The translations under genes and the position numbers were made by a program. The notes beneath the pieces were generated by a model. The model was not told the DNA's origin, ran no database searches, and worked only from the letters and a program-made list of their open reading frames with translations. 38,440 nucleotides of DNA from Arthrobacter sp. Y81 (GTDB taxonomy: Bacteria; Actinomycetota; Actinomycetes; Actinomycetales; Micrococcaceae), in the NCBI RefSeq assembly GCF_002929335.1, contig NZ_PJIL01000027.1:1-38440 (forward strand), in the 5' to 3' direction. Shown here piece after piece: positions 9,081-16,540 of the stretch; position 1 is the stretch's first letter, and every line of letters starts with the position of its first letter.

Positions 9081-9109
9081 ATTCTAATACCCCTGGGGGT
9101 ATGCGGCAA
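9081..9109 (-). promoter_or_regulatory. cstB promoter with CstR/CsoR-type operator filling the spacer
   Basis: On the minus strand, TTGCCG (9109-9104) and TAGAAT (9086-9081) are separated by exactly 17 bases. That spacer holds the near-palindrome ATACCCCTGGGGGTAT (plus-strand 9087-9102). G-tract palindromes flanked by AT are the known operator style of CsoR/RcnR/CstR repressors, so a bound tetramer would occlude or distort this promoter. The same motif type appears at 11842-11899. Confidence 0.75.
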
Positions 9110-9144
9110 TCAGGTGGTGTGCCACGCTGTTGCGGCTGTGGCTG

Positions 9145-9507
9145 TTAGGCCTGCTGCCGTGCGGCGTCGGCCCGTAGTTTGTTCATGTCCAGGTTCTTTA
9201 CGCTCTGAATGACATCTTCCAGTCCTGCGGCGTTCAGTGCTCCGGGCCGGGAGAAGACCAGGGTTTTGTCCTTGAAGGCCATCAGTGTGGGGATGGAGGT
9301 GATGCCGGCCGCCGCGGCCAGGGTCTGTTCGGCTTCGGTATCGACCTTGGCGAAGGTCATGTCCGGGTGCCGTTCGGCGGCGGCGCCGTAGGTGGGGGCG
9401 AACATGCGGCAGGGGCCGCACCAGGCTGCCCAGAAGTCAACGAAGACGATGTCGTTGTTCTCCAGGGTCGCTGCAAAGTTCTGTTCAGTGATGTCGATGG
9501 TTGCCAT
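9145..9507 (-). CDS. Thioredoxin
   Basis: Small cytoplasmic disulfide oxidoreductase of 120 residues with the canonical WCGPC active site (Cys30 and Cys33) and the cis-proline region SIPTLMAF. It lies between two rhodanese genes and the persulfide dioxygenase on the minus strand. A likely role is therefore to reduce protein persulfides formed on the rhodaneses, or to release hydrogen sulfide; that role is inferred from context. The ATG at 9507 has GGAAGGA upstream at a slightly long spacing. There are no terminator-like repeats between it and the cstB promoter, so read-through is possible. Confidence 0.9.
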   Translation of the reverse strand: MATIDITEQNFAATLENNDIVFVDFWAAWCGPCRMFAPTYGAAAERHPDMTFAKVDTEAEQTLAAAAGITSIPTLMAFKDKTLVFSRPGALNAAGLEDVIQSVKNLDMNKLRADAARQQA

Positions 9508-9570
9508 GACAGGTTCGCGTCCTTCCGGTGCTCTCTCAAACGGGTGTGTGGTCCTGACCCTGACGGGCGG

Positions 9571-9867
9571 TCAGGTGGTGGGCAGGCCTGCGCGGGTCCA
9601 GGCGATCATGCCCCCGGTCATGGTGTCGGCGGTGAAGCCGGCACCGTTGAGTGCGTCTGCGACGCGGGCGGAACGGTTGCCGCTGCGGCAGACAGCGATC
9701 ACGGGCACGGCGGGGTCCAGCTCGGACAGCCGTGCCTGCAGCTGCCCCATGGGGATGTGCAGTGCGCCGGGGATCATGCCTTCGGCGACTTCAAAGTCCT
9801 CGCGGACATCGAGGATCCGGGCATTGGAGCGGCGCTGGTCGGCTTCATTGATATTGATTTCAGCCAC
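9571..9867 (-). CDS. Single-domain rhodanese (sulfurtransferase)
   Basis: A 98-residue cytoplasmic rhodanese with the substrate-binding LDVREDFEVAEGMIPGALHIP segment and the active-site loop CRSGNRS (Cys60), the persulfide-carrying cysteine. The GTG at 9867 is chosen because a perfect AAGGAGA lies 6 bases upstream and the longer frame adds 42 residues of non-family sequence. It is the second of two small rhodaneses in a row, 46 bases from its upstream neighbour. It presumably shuttles sulfane sulfur among the thioredoxin, the permease-linked proteins and the dioxygenase. All family-critical residues appear intact. Confidence 0.92.
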   Translation of the reverse strand: MAEININEADQRRSNARILDVREDFEVAEGMIPGALHIPMGQLQARLSELDPAVPVIAVCRSGNRSARVADALNGAGFTADTMTGGMIAWTRAGLPTT

Positions 9868-9913
9868 TTGTTTCTCCTTCGAATGGTTCGGCTGGATGTG
9901 GTTCGGGTGTTTC

Positions 9914-10255
9914 TTAGCGGACGGGTTCGCCGGCCCGGCGCCAGGCGCCCATGCCGCCGCGCAGGGAATGGGCCTCATAACCTTGTGCGGCAAGGAGCCG
10001 GGCGGCGGAGGCGGAGCGGACCCCGGACTGGCACATGGCGATCACAGGCCGGGATTTCTGGATCCCGGCAGTGGTCGTCTGGAGCCTGTCCAGCGGCACG
10101 TGTTTGGCCTGCTGTGCGTGTCCGGAACGCCATTCCTGGGCGGAGCGGACGTCGATCAGGGCGGCGCCTGAGGCCAGGAGTTCCTTGGCCTGGGCGACTG
10201 ATACCGTCCTGTAGGTTTTGCTGAAAGCTTTCTTCAGTGAGCTGACGAGGCCCAT
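9914..10255 (-). CDS. Single-domain rhodanese (sulfurtransferase)
   Basis: A 113-residue rhodanese with a short N-terminal extension, the ALIDVRSAQEW segment and an active-site loop CQSGVRSAS (Cys75). The ATG at 10255 follows AAGGAGA and starts MGLVSSLKKAF, a short amphipathic helix before the domain; an upstream extension to 10537 is low-complexity antisense sequence of the permease gene and is rejected. The gene lies 34 bases after the TauE/SafE permease and 46 bases before the second rhodanese. It belongs to the repeated sulfurtransferase block of the persulfide operon. Confidence 0.92.
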   Translation of the reverse strand: MGLVSSLKKAFSKTYRTVSVAQAKELLASGAALIDVRSAQEWRSGHAQQAKHVPLDRLQTTTAGIQKSRPVIAMCQSGVRSASAARLLAAQGYEAHSLRGGMGAWRRAGEPVR

Positions 10256-10289
10256 GGTCTTCTCCTTAGTAGCTGTTGCGGTGGTGGGT

Positions 10290-11192
10290 TCAGGCCGGCG
10301 TGGGAACGGGAACATTGCGGTGCCGGCTGTTGCGGTTGCGCAGGGGGCAGGAGCTGATGAAGAACCAGCAGACACCAGCAGTGGCCGCTGCCAGGGCCGC
10401 GACGCCGGCGGCGATGAACCACCGCAGGTCGGCCGGGGCCTGCTGGATGAGGACGAAGGTTCCCATAGCCAGAACGAACCAGCCGAAGGACTTCCGGAGC
10501 GCGGCTTCCGGGATGCGGCCGGCCAGCTTCGACCCAACCAGCGTGCCGACGATGGCCGCCGCTGTCACACCGAGGGTGATGCCCCAGTCCAGCTGGACGG
10601 TGGTGAGGTATCCGGCCAGCCCTGCGAAGGACTTCATCGCGATGACTACCAGCGAGGTACCCACGGCAACGGACATCGGCAGGCCGCCGAGGAGCGCCAG
10701 TGCTGGTACAACAAGGAATCCGCCGCCCGCGCCGACCAGTCCGGTCACCAGCCCGACGACGGCGCCGTCCAGCAGCACCCTGCCAAGCGGCAGTTCATGC
10801 GTGACGGGCCCATCGGCGTCGGACTTTTTCTTCCGGCCGCGAAGCATGGCCACGGAGGTGGCCACCATCATGACCGCAAAGGCGATGAGAAGGATCTGGC
10901 CCGGGATATGGCCCCCGAGAAGGCCGCCGACAAATGCGCCGGCCATGCCGGCCGCGCCGAAGATCAGTCCGGTCCGCCACCTCACCCGGCCGCCGCGGGC
11001 GTGGCTGAACACACTCACCGCGGAGGTGACGCCGACGACGAACAGTGATGCCGCGATGGCCTCCTTGGCCTCGAACCCTGCCACGTAGACCAGGATCGGC
11101 ACGGTCAGGATCGATCCGCCGCCTCCCAGGACACCGAGCGAGAGCCCGATGACCACAGACAGCGCAAGAACGAGGAGCAGGGTGGCGCTCAT
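10290..11192 (-). CDS. TauE/SafE-family sulfite/organosulfur permease
   Basis: Polytopic membrane protein of 300 residues, about eight helices. The duplicated family motifs are present: GVLGGGGSILTVPILVY near the N-terminus and GLVGAGGGFLVVPALALLGG in the second half. Family members move sulfite, sulfoacetate or related anions. In a persulfide operon, export of sulfite or thiosulfate made by the dioxygenase is the most natural reading, by analogy with CstA/TauE neighbours in other cst operons. The ATG at 11192 overlaps the TAA of the preceding rhodanese-DUF2892 gene by one base, implying translational coupling. The C-terminus ends in a short Arg-rich tail. Confidence 0.9.
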   Translation of the reverse strand: MSATLLLVLALSVVIGLSLGVLGGGGSILTVPILVYVAGFEAKEAIAASLFVVGVTSAVSVFSHARGGRVRWRTGLIFGAAGMAGAFVGGLLGGHIPGQILLIAFAVMMVATSVAMLRGRKKKSDADGPVTHELPLGRVLLDGAVVGLVTGLVGAGGGFLVVPALALLGGLPMSVAVGTSLVVIAMKSFAGLAGYLTTVQLDWGITLGVTAAAIVGTLVGSKLAGRIPEAALRKSFGWFVLAMGTFVLIQQAPADLRWFIAAGVAALAAATAGVCWFFISSCPLRNRNSRHRNVPVPTPA

Positions 11193-11812
11193 TATGCTTT
11201 GGCCCCCGCAGTCACATCGGTGTTGACGGGCAGGGCAAGGATGGCGCTTTCGCGGGTGGGCTCCTTGGCGGCCTTGTTCCACGGCATTGCCGAGATGGCC
11301 TGGCCCATGGCGCAGGTGTTGGTGGCTGCGGAGAAGGTCAGGCCGGTGCCGATGGCGCCGGCCAGCATGCGGATTTTGGGGGAGATGAACTTGCCGCCGG
11401 CCAGGCCCAGGACCACCAGGAAACCTGCGGCGAGGCGGACCTGCCGCTCCAGGTCCCAGCGGTCCTTGCCCTTGATCACGTCGCCACCGGCCGCTGCGAA
11501 GCCGGGGACGCCGCCGGTCAGGACGTAGGCCGCATCGAGGCCGGACTTGTCCAGACGTTGGCGTGCCTGCTCGGCCCGCGCCCCGGACTGACAGACCAGG
11601 ACGACGCGGCTGCCCAGACGGGCGGCGAGCTCATCGGTGTGTTCGGACAGCAGCGGCAGCGGCACGTTGTAGGAGCCGCGGATATGCAGGGACTCGAATT
11701 CCGCTGCAGAACGCACATCGATAACCACGAGGTCCTGGTGTTCGACGACCCAGCTGCGCAAGGTCTCCGGGGCAAGGGCGGTGATGGCGGTGGAGGGGGA
11801 AGTAGGAGTCAT
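11192..11812 (-). CDS. Rhodanese-DUF2892 membrane sulfurtransferase (YgaP-like)
   Basis: A 206-residue protein. Residues 1 to about 110 are a rhodanese domain with active loop CQSGARAEQ (Cys74). Residues about 120-190 form a DUF2892 membrane hairpin with the characteristic TNTCAMGQAISAMPWNK segment, whose extra cysteine could receive sulfur. The layout matches E. coli YgaP. It is the first gene of the minus-strand persulfide operon and faces cstR across three G-tract palindromes. The ATG at 11812 has only a weak purine-rich region (CTGAGAGGC) upstream. Sulfane-sulfur handling at the membrane next to the permease is the inferred role. Confidence 0.9.
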   Translation of the reverse strand: MTPTSPSTAITALAPETLRSWVVEHQDLVVIDVRSAAEFESLHIRGSYNVPLPLLSEHTDELAARLGSRVVLVCQSGARAEQARQRLDKSGLDAAYVLTGGVPGFAAAGGDVIKGKDRWDLERQVRLAAGFLVVLGLAGGKFISPKIRMLAGAIGTGLTFSAATNTCAMGQAISAMPWNKAAKEPTRESAILALPVNTDVTAGAKA

Positions 11813-11841
11813 GGATGCCTCTCAGAAGGAGTTGGTCTTGT

Positions 11842-11899
11842 ATACCCCACCCAGTATTGCAGATACCCATGGGGGTATGCAAAACACCCCATGGGGTAT
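11842..11899. promoter_or_regulatory. Three CstR/CsoR-type operators between divergent cstR and the rhodanese operon
   Basis: Three 16-base G-tract palindrome-like sites sit in a row: ATACCCCACCCAGTAT (11842-11857, weakest), ATACCCATGGGGGTAT (11863-11878) and ACACCCCATGGGGTAT (11884-11899). The middle site lies between TTGCAG (11857-11862) and CAAAAC (11880-11885), a possible plus-strand promoter for cstR with the operator in the spacer. On the minus strand TTGCAT and CAATAC flank the same site with 17-base spacing. The third site falls in the cstR leader. This suggests autoregulation together with control of the operon. Confidence 0.75.
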
Positions 11900-11937
11900 A
11901 TGGTTGGTGGCAAGACGCCCACTCTTTTGGAGACTTC

Positions 11938-12195
11938 ATGCAACTCGATCCGACTGAACTGACCCCGGTGGTCAACCGCCTCAAGCGCGCACAGGGCCAG
12001 CTAGCAGCTGTCACCCGCATGATGGAGGAGGGCAGGGACTGCAAGGAAATCGTCACGCAGCTGGCTGCCGTCTCGAAGGCCCTGGACAGGGCCGGCTTCG
12101 CCATCATCGCCAGCGGACTGGAGCAATGCATCGTCCGCGAAGACACCACCATGGACCGGAAAGAGCTCGAAAAGCTCTTCCTCTCCCTCGCCTGA
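11938..12195 (+). CDS. CsoR-family repressor, CstR-like persulfide sensor
   Basis: An 85-residue all-helical DNA-binding protein. RLKRAQGQLAAV matches the CsoR/RcnR family DNA-contact helix. The conserved cysteines are Cys35 (in RDCKEI) and Cys64 (in EQCIV). The copper-sensor His that should sit four residues before Cys64 is Gly60. Two cysteines without that histidine is the signature of CstR, which forms a di- or trisulfide bridge between subunits when persulfides accumulate. The ATG at 11938 has TTGGAGAC upstream; the longer frame would run back through the operators. The divergent persulfide genes make this assignment strong, although some other CsoR paralogues also lack the histidine. Confidence 0.88.
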   Translation: MQLDPTELTPVVNRLKRAQGQLAAVTRMMEEGRDCKEIVTQLAAVSKALDRAGFAIIASGLEQCIVREDTTMDRKELEKLFLSLA

Positions 12196-12244
12196 CAACC
12201 AGGGACCGCACGACCCCGTGCCCGGGGAGTTCCCCCCAGACTGC

Positions 12245-12264
12245 CACGGCACGGCACGGCACGG
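12245..12264. repeat. Four tandem CACGG units after cstR
   Basis: Four exact copies of CACGG occupy 12245-12264 in the 122-base gap between cstR and the DUF302 gene. A short GGGGAGTTCCCC palindrome lies just before (about 12224-12236). These may form part of a terminator; no function can be assigned to the pentamer itself. Confidence 0.45.
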
Positions 12265-12317
12265 CCCCGAGCCGAACCCACCCGGACCGTATCTAACGAC
12301 ATATCAGGAGCAGGCTT

Positions 12318-12743
12318 ATGAGCTACACCCACACCGTTACCGTCCCGTTATCGTGGGAGGACGCTGTCCAGCGCACCCGGGAGGCACTCGGGGAAGAGGG
12401 CTTTGGCATACTCACGGAAATTGACGTCCGCGCCACCTTTGCATCCAAACTCGGGATCGACGCCGGGGATGCAGTCGGTGACTACGTAATCCTTGGCGCC
12501 TGCAACCCCGCTTTGGCGAGCCGCGCCCTCGCAGCCGAACCCGAGCTCGGTGCGCTGCTTCCATGCAACGTCATTGTCCGACGAGCCAAGGACGCACGCG
12601 AGACCACAGTCGAAGCCATCGATCCGCAAACCATGGTCCAGCTCAGCGATAGTCCGGCCGTCCGGGAGGTCGCGGACGACGCCGATGTCCGCCTGCGAAA
12701 AGCCCTCGCCGGCATAAGCGCATCTAATGGAATTCCCAGCTGA
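12318..12743 (+). CDS. DUF302 domain protein
   Basis: A 141-residue cytoplasmic protein matching DUF302: the N-terminal SYTHTVTVPLSWEDAVQRTREAL, the ILTEIDVRATFASKLG strand-helix and the YVILGACNPALASRAL segment are characteristic. The biochemical role of DUF302 is not established; the domain is often found near sulfur-oxidation and redox genes. The ATG at 12318 is preceded by TCAGGAGCAGG. It lies downstream of cstR on the same strand after 122 bases and may be co-transcribed with it, hence inducible by persulfide. No truncation is apparent. Confidence 0.88.
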   Translation: MSYTHTVTVPLSWEDAVQRTREALGEEGFGILTEIDVRATFASKLGIDAGDAVGDYVILGACNPALASRALAAEPELGALLPCNVIVRRAKDARETTVEAIDPQTMVQLSDSPAVREVADDADVRLRKALAGISASNGIPS

Positions 12744-12835
12744 TTAATCCGGCGGCCGGAATCCGAACTGGAAACCTCCCATCAGTCGAGGTTCGTTAGC
12801 CAGCCCAGGACCGTGGCGTTGACAGGGGCCAGTGA

Positions 12836-13264
12836 CGGAGGGCGGTCCCCGCCGCCGGGGTTGCCTCGACTTATTTCGCTGTCCACGCTCTTTATCGTGA
12901 CATCGTCGAATGGTTTTATGCGCTCGGCGCAGGCGCTGCGGGACCGTGGGACCCGTGTGCTCGAACACACACCCTTCCTGCCGCCCACGGCGAGACCTGC
13001 CTTGTCGACGGCGTGACCTACCGCCGGCATGACCCGCCGGTCCGGGCAAAAGCGAACACCCGATCCCGGATCTGGGCAGATGTCATCGCTGCAGAGGAAG
13101 GCGCCGTGTTTCCCGTGCCGGCAGGGAAGCGGGCAGTCATCACCTCGGTGTAAACCGATGGGTTCTGGGGCTGGGCGGTGGCCTCAACGTTGAAAGAAGC
13201 CGGCGTCCGGGCGGAGGAGCTCCTGGAGACGTTCAGTGAACCAGGATGCCTGATGCGCAGATAG
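12836..13264 (+). pseudogene. Decayed tyrosine recombinase/integrase fragment
   Basis: One plus-strand frame reads continuously from about 12836, with an in-frame TAA at 13151-13153 and a TAG at 13262-13264. Segments such as VHALYRDIVEWF, a GPW-containing stretch, and after the stop FWGWAVASTLKEAGVRAEELLE resemble the actinobacterial phage-type integrases in which FWxWAVxxTLRHTGxRxEELLEL starts the catalytic domain. The downstream catalytic Arg/His/Tyr region is missing, so it cannot be active. It marks an old insertion or rearrangement between the persulfide and permease modules. The bases 13265-13472 hold nothing further I can identify. Confidence 0.5.
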
Positions 13265-13472
13265 TCCGCCGACGCGGCCGTACCTTTGTCATCAACAAAA
13301 ACCCCGGATAAAGGCCCGACAAGGCTAGGTCCGGTTCCGGGATCTTCTACGCCCGGCACCCCTTCCGTGGCATCGTCGGGGGATGGGTTGGCAGTGCCGG
13401 CACCGCTCCCGCCAGCCACAATCGGCCGGGGCTTTACGTCGAGGCCGCCGGATACGCTGCCTTACCGGGGGT

Positions 13473-14723
13473 CTATCTGCACCAGCTGGGGAGGAATCCC
13501 GGGAGGCTGCGGGCGTGTCTGCCGGTGTCCAGCTCGATGATCTCGGTCCGCATGGGTGAATGGGCGGGCAGGACAGGGTACCGGTCAGCGGCGCCTTCGG
13601 GCGCTGTTGCTTCGACTGCTATGAACTTTCCGTCCGGGGAGGGGCAGTAACCATCGATGCGCGACCAGGCGGGATCCGGTTGGTAGAGCGTCTCTGATCC
13701 CGTCGCATCTGTCACCGTGAGCACGGATGTGACCTTACCTGCGGTGTTTTCGCTGGTGCTCTGGGCGTACCGGCCGCTTTCGTTGAGGAGAACCGTGGCA
13801 CCTGGCCATGACCTGTCGTTGCGGTTGACCGCTTTGAGGTCGAGCGGGCGGACGGTCCCGTTAGTGAGATCGATCGTTGAGTTTTTCGCGACCTTGTTTG
13901 TGGGGTCGGACGATGCGTCGATGACGTAAATTTCCGTGGTTCCGGGAACGAAGCCGTGGAACTCGGCGTGCAGGCCCAACGGCGCGGGGTTTGCGGCAGC
14001 GAGGGCGTCGGCGAGGATCATGGTTCCGGATTCGTTCTGCACTACCAGTGAGAAGGTGTTCGGGACGAAGGCCCAGTTGAGGACGGAAACGGGCTTTCCA
14101 TCGAGACCGCGAATTTCTCGCGGGGGCGTTGAGGGATCCTCGGTGTCGTAGACGAACAAGGTCTTCCAGTGCTGCTGTGACGGCGGGATGCTGGAGAAGG
14201 CGAAGCCGACGAATCTCTTGGAAGCTCCGCGCAGGAGTTCGACTTTTCCGGCTCCCGGAAGCGGCACCTGAGCCTCTGGTCCGCCGGACAGGGGGATGAT
14301 CTCAAGGGAGCTGGTGTTGTCGTCATTGATCGTGACGGCGGCAAGGGCGGTGGGGAGCGCGGCGTATTCCTGGATCCGGGGGGCGGTAAGGATGACGGCG
14401 CCGTCGCCCGAGTCGACGATGTTGGTTCCCCGTATGGTGTCGGGTTTCTTCTTTCCGGCGTTGTCGTCGGTGACGTCGCGTTCGAGCGTGTAGAGCTCGA
14501 AGCCGGAGGTGCCGGCTGTCCCTTCCAGCGCCGACACCGCGTTCGGGCGTGGTTCGGTGGCGATATTCGCAGCCGTGAGGGCAGCACAGAGCACCAGAAG
14601 GAGTGCGATACTGCCGCGGAGCCGTACGGCATATGAGAGCCCGCGCCGACGTCTTGCAGGTGCCGGGATGTGTTTGGTTGGCCGGGGTCTTTTGCGTTGG
14701 GCCGCGGAGCGCTTAGTAGACAT
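13473..14723 (-). CDS. Membrane-anchored protein of unknown function, in permease operon
   Basis: A 416-residue protein with a basic N-terminal segment, one transmembrane helix at about residues 33-52 (IALLLVLCAALTAANIA) and a long extracytoplasmic part rich in short beta-strand-like and polar stretches. Segments such as WKTLFVYDTEDPS, FVPNTFSLVVQNESGTMILAD and CPSPDGKFIAVEATA recall the repeated blades of a beta-propeller (TolB/WD40-like), but I recognise no named family. Its start overlaps the end of the YcgQ-like gene by 11 bases, so the three genes are probably translated together. A role as an accessory or sensing subunit of that transport system is conceivable; nothing in the sequence proves it. 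Confidence 0.75.
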   Translation of the reverse strand: MSTKRSAAQRKRPRPTKHIPAPARRRRGLSYAVRLRGSIALLLVLCAALTAANIATEPRPNAVSALEGTAGTSGFELYTLERDVTDDNAGKKKPDTIRGTNIVDSGDGAVILTAPRIQEYAALPTALAAVTINDDNTSSLEIIPLSGGPEAQVPLPGAGKVELLRGASKRFVGFAFSSIPPSQQHWKTLFVYDTEDPSTPPREIRGLDGKPVSVLNWAFVPNTFSLVVQNESGTMILADALAAANPAPLGLHAEFHGFVPGTTEIYVIDASSDPTNKVAKNSTIDLTNGTVRPLDLKAVNRNDRSWPGATVLLNESGRYAQSTSENTAGKVTSVLTVTDATGSETLYQPDPAWSRIDGYCPSPDGKFIAVEATAPEGAADRYPVLPAHSPMRTEIIELDTGRHARSLPGFLPSWCR

Positions 14724-15483
14724 ACGGAGAATCCGGCTCCGGAACAGTGGCGATGGAGTCAGGGACCATCACCAAAACCTCATCGCTAAACCGGCTCGGG
14801 TTGGTTCGAAATCCGCCGGAGACGGTTACCCAGCTGTCGGTATCGAACCGGTCCTGCCAGCCCGGGGAGTAAACGGGCAGGCCGATTGGCTGGGCGTCCA
14901 CGGCGCAGCATGTCACGACGAAGCGGGCGGCGAAGAACACGTTCTCCGGGTCGCTTTTGTCCGGTGTTACGAATCCGGTGACTGTTGCCGTCTTGCCGGT
15001 CAGGTATTCCTCGCCAACCCCCTGTCGCAGCAGCGAGATCCAGTCCTTCATGGTGAACGCTGTGTAGTCAGCGCCCACGAGTTCTACCGCTTCGTCCCTC
15101 GAAAGCGTCGATGCCGAGCCGTTGAGGTCGCGCTGGGTGACCGTCGCGGTGCTGAGCGTGGACGGCGGCAGGATCAGTAGTCCCACGACGGCCGCGGCGG
15201 CGATCAGTGTGCTTCCTGCGGCACCCAGCCGTCTCCAGCGGCGGTTGCCGGCGTCGGCATGCCCGTGCTCGTCGGGATGCGCGGCGGCGCCGTCGGGAAC
15301 CAGGACGAACGCGGCCAGCGCCAGTACCCCGGCGATCACGGCCATGATGATGGTGAACACGAAGTACCGCGGGTGGATGTAAAGCGCGAGCTGCCCTGTG
15401 ACGCCCAGCCAGAGGGTGGCAACGACGCCGATGATGCTCAGCAGCACGCCGAGCCAGCGGTCAAGAAGCCGCCTATAGAACAT
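14713..15483 (-). CDS. TIGR03943-family permease partner (YcgQ-like)
   Basis: A 256-residue protein with two N-terminal membrane helices (about residues 13-33 and 38-62), a His/Asp-rich loop (AAHPDEHGHADAG), a third helix and a C-terminal soluble domain. That domain contains TVTGFVTPDKSDPENVFFAARFVVTCCAVDAQP, the characteristic block of the TIGR03943/DUF1980 family. Such proteins are almost always encoded with a COG0701 permease, as here: its start overlaps the end of the permease gene by 11 bases. The His-rich loop and the Cys pair suggest metal binding. The transported substrate is unknown; a metal ion is plausible. Confidence 0.88.
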   Translation of the reverse strand: MFYRRLLDRWLGVLLSIIGVVATLWLGVTGQLALYIHPRYFVFTIIMAVIAGVLALAAFVLVPDGAAAHPDEHGHADAGNRRWRRLGAAGSTLIAAAAVVGLLILPPSTLSTATVTQRDLNGSASTLSRDEAVELVGADYTAFTMKDWISLLRQGVGEEYLTGKTATVTGFVTPDKSDPENVFFAARFVVTCCAVDAQPIGLPVYSPGWQDRFDTDSWVTVSGGFRTNPSRFSDEVLVMVPDSIATVPEPDSPYVY

Positions 15484-16540
15484 AGTTGACCGCCAATCCC
15501 AGGGCGGCGGAGCACAGTGCGACCACCACGGTGAGCTGCAGGAGGGTCTTCGCTGTGAAGGTGGTGCGAAGGAGGGCGAGCATCTTCACGTCGATCATCG
15601 GCCCGAATACCAGGAATGCAACGATGGAGCCCGGCATGAACGTTGCGCCGAAGGACAGGATGAAGAACGCGTCCACATTGGAGCACACCGCCACGACAAA
15701 GGCCAGGACCATTAGCGCCGCGACCGACCAGACCGGGCTGTTCCCCACCGAGACCAGGACGTCCCGCGGAACCCCGACCTGGATCAAGCCCGCGATGCCG
15801 GCTCCGATGAACAGAGCAGGCATCATGGCGCCGGTTTCCCGGACAAACAGTTGCACGCTGCGTCCCACTTTCCCCGCGGCCTGCCCGGCGTGGTCCTCCA
15901 GGGAACACTCTTCCTGGAACCGGGACGTCAACAGGGCCTCGGGGCGGGGATGGCGGCTATAGATCCATCCGATCAGGTTGGCGATGAGGAAGCCGCCGGC
16001 AATCCGGGAAATGAGGATGCCGTTGTCCCAGCCGAATGCCTGCTGGGTGGTGATGATCGTGATCGGATTCAGGATCGGCGCGGCAAACAGAAACGTCATG
16101 GATTCGGACACGGTCAGGCCCCGGACGATCAGCCCGCGGGCCAGGGGAACATTCCCGCATTCGCACACCGGAAGCAGCATGCCCAGCAGGGAAAGGATGG
16201 GCCGCCTGAGCGCCGGATGCGCAGGCAGCCGACGGAGCAGGAAACCGTCCGGCAGCCAGATCTGCACTCCGATCGAGAGCACGATGCCGAGGAAAACGAA
16301 GGGGAGGGATTCGATCACCACGCTGATCGACAGCGAAACAAAATCACGGGCGGCATCCGCCAGCCACGAGCTTCCCTCCTCCGCCGGAGCGAGGATTCGG
16401 AGCGCCAGCAGGGCCGCGAAGACTGCCAATCCGATGAGCAGCCCCGCAGTAGGCCGGCGCCGGGTTCCAGGGAGGGCATGCGTGGGGGCGTCATGGCGTG
16501 CCTCGACGCGTTTGTCTGTGGCTGGCACCGGCACGGGCAC
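15473..16540 (-). CDS. COG0701-family permease (YcgR-like)
   Basis: A 355-residue membrane protein of about eight to ten helices. The family motif LLPVCECGNVPLARGLIVRG lies in the first half, with FLFAAPILNPITI nearby, and AVCSNVDAFFILSF plus FGPMIDVKM in the second half. Paired with the TIGR03943 protein it forms a two-part transport system of unresolved substrate. The start is uncertain: the GTG at 16540 has AGTAGGGA directly against it, while in-frame GTGs at 16534 and 16528 have better spacing. The first gene of a three-gene overlapping operon. Confidence 0.88.
   Translation of the reverse strand: MPVPVPATDKRVEARHDAPTHALPGTRRRPTAGLLIGLAVFAALLALRILAPAEEGSSWLADAARDFVSLSISVVIESLPFVFLGIVLSIGVQIWLPDGFLLRRLPAHPALRRPILSLLGMLLPVCECGNVPLARGLIVRGLTVSESMTFLFAAPILNPITIITTQQAFGWDNGILISRIAGGFLIANLIGWIYSRHPRPEALLTSRFQEECSLEDHAGQAAGKVGRSVQLFVRETGAMMPALFIGAGIAGLIQVGVPRDVLVSVGNSPVWSVAALMVLAFVVAVCSNVDAFFILSFGATFMPGSIVAFLVFGPMIDVKMLALLRTTFTAKTLLQLTVVVALCSAALGLAVNYVL

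Noticed and set aside
13018..13419. 133-codon minus-strand frame between the DUF302 gene and the permease operon
   Set aside because: No ribosome site, low-complexity content, and opposite to the integrase-like remnant, which makes better sense.
14795..14815. GGTTCGAAATCC, resembling a tRNA T-loop
   Set aside because: Inside the YcgQ-like coding sequence with no matching acceptor or anticodon stem; no tRNA is supported anywhere in the window.
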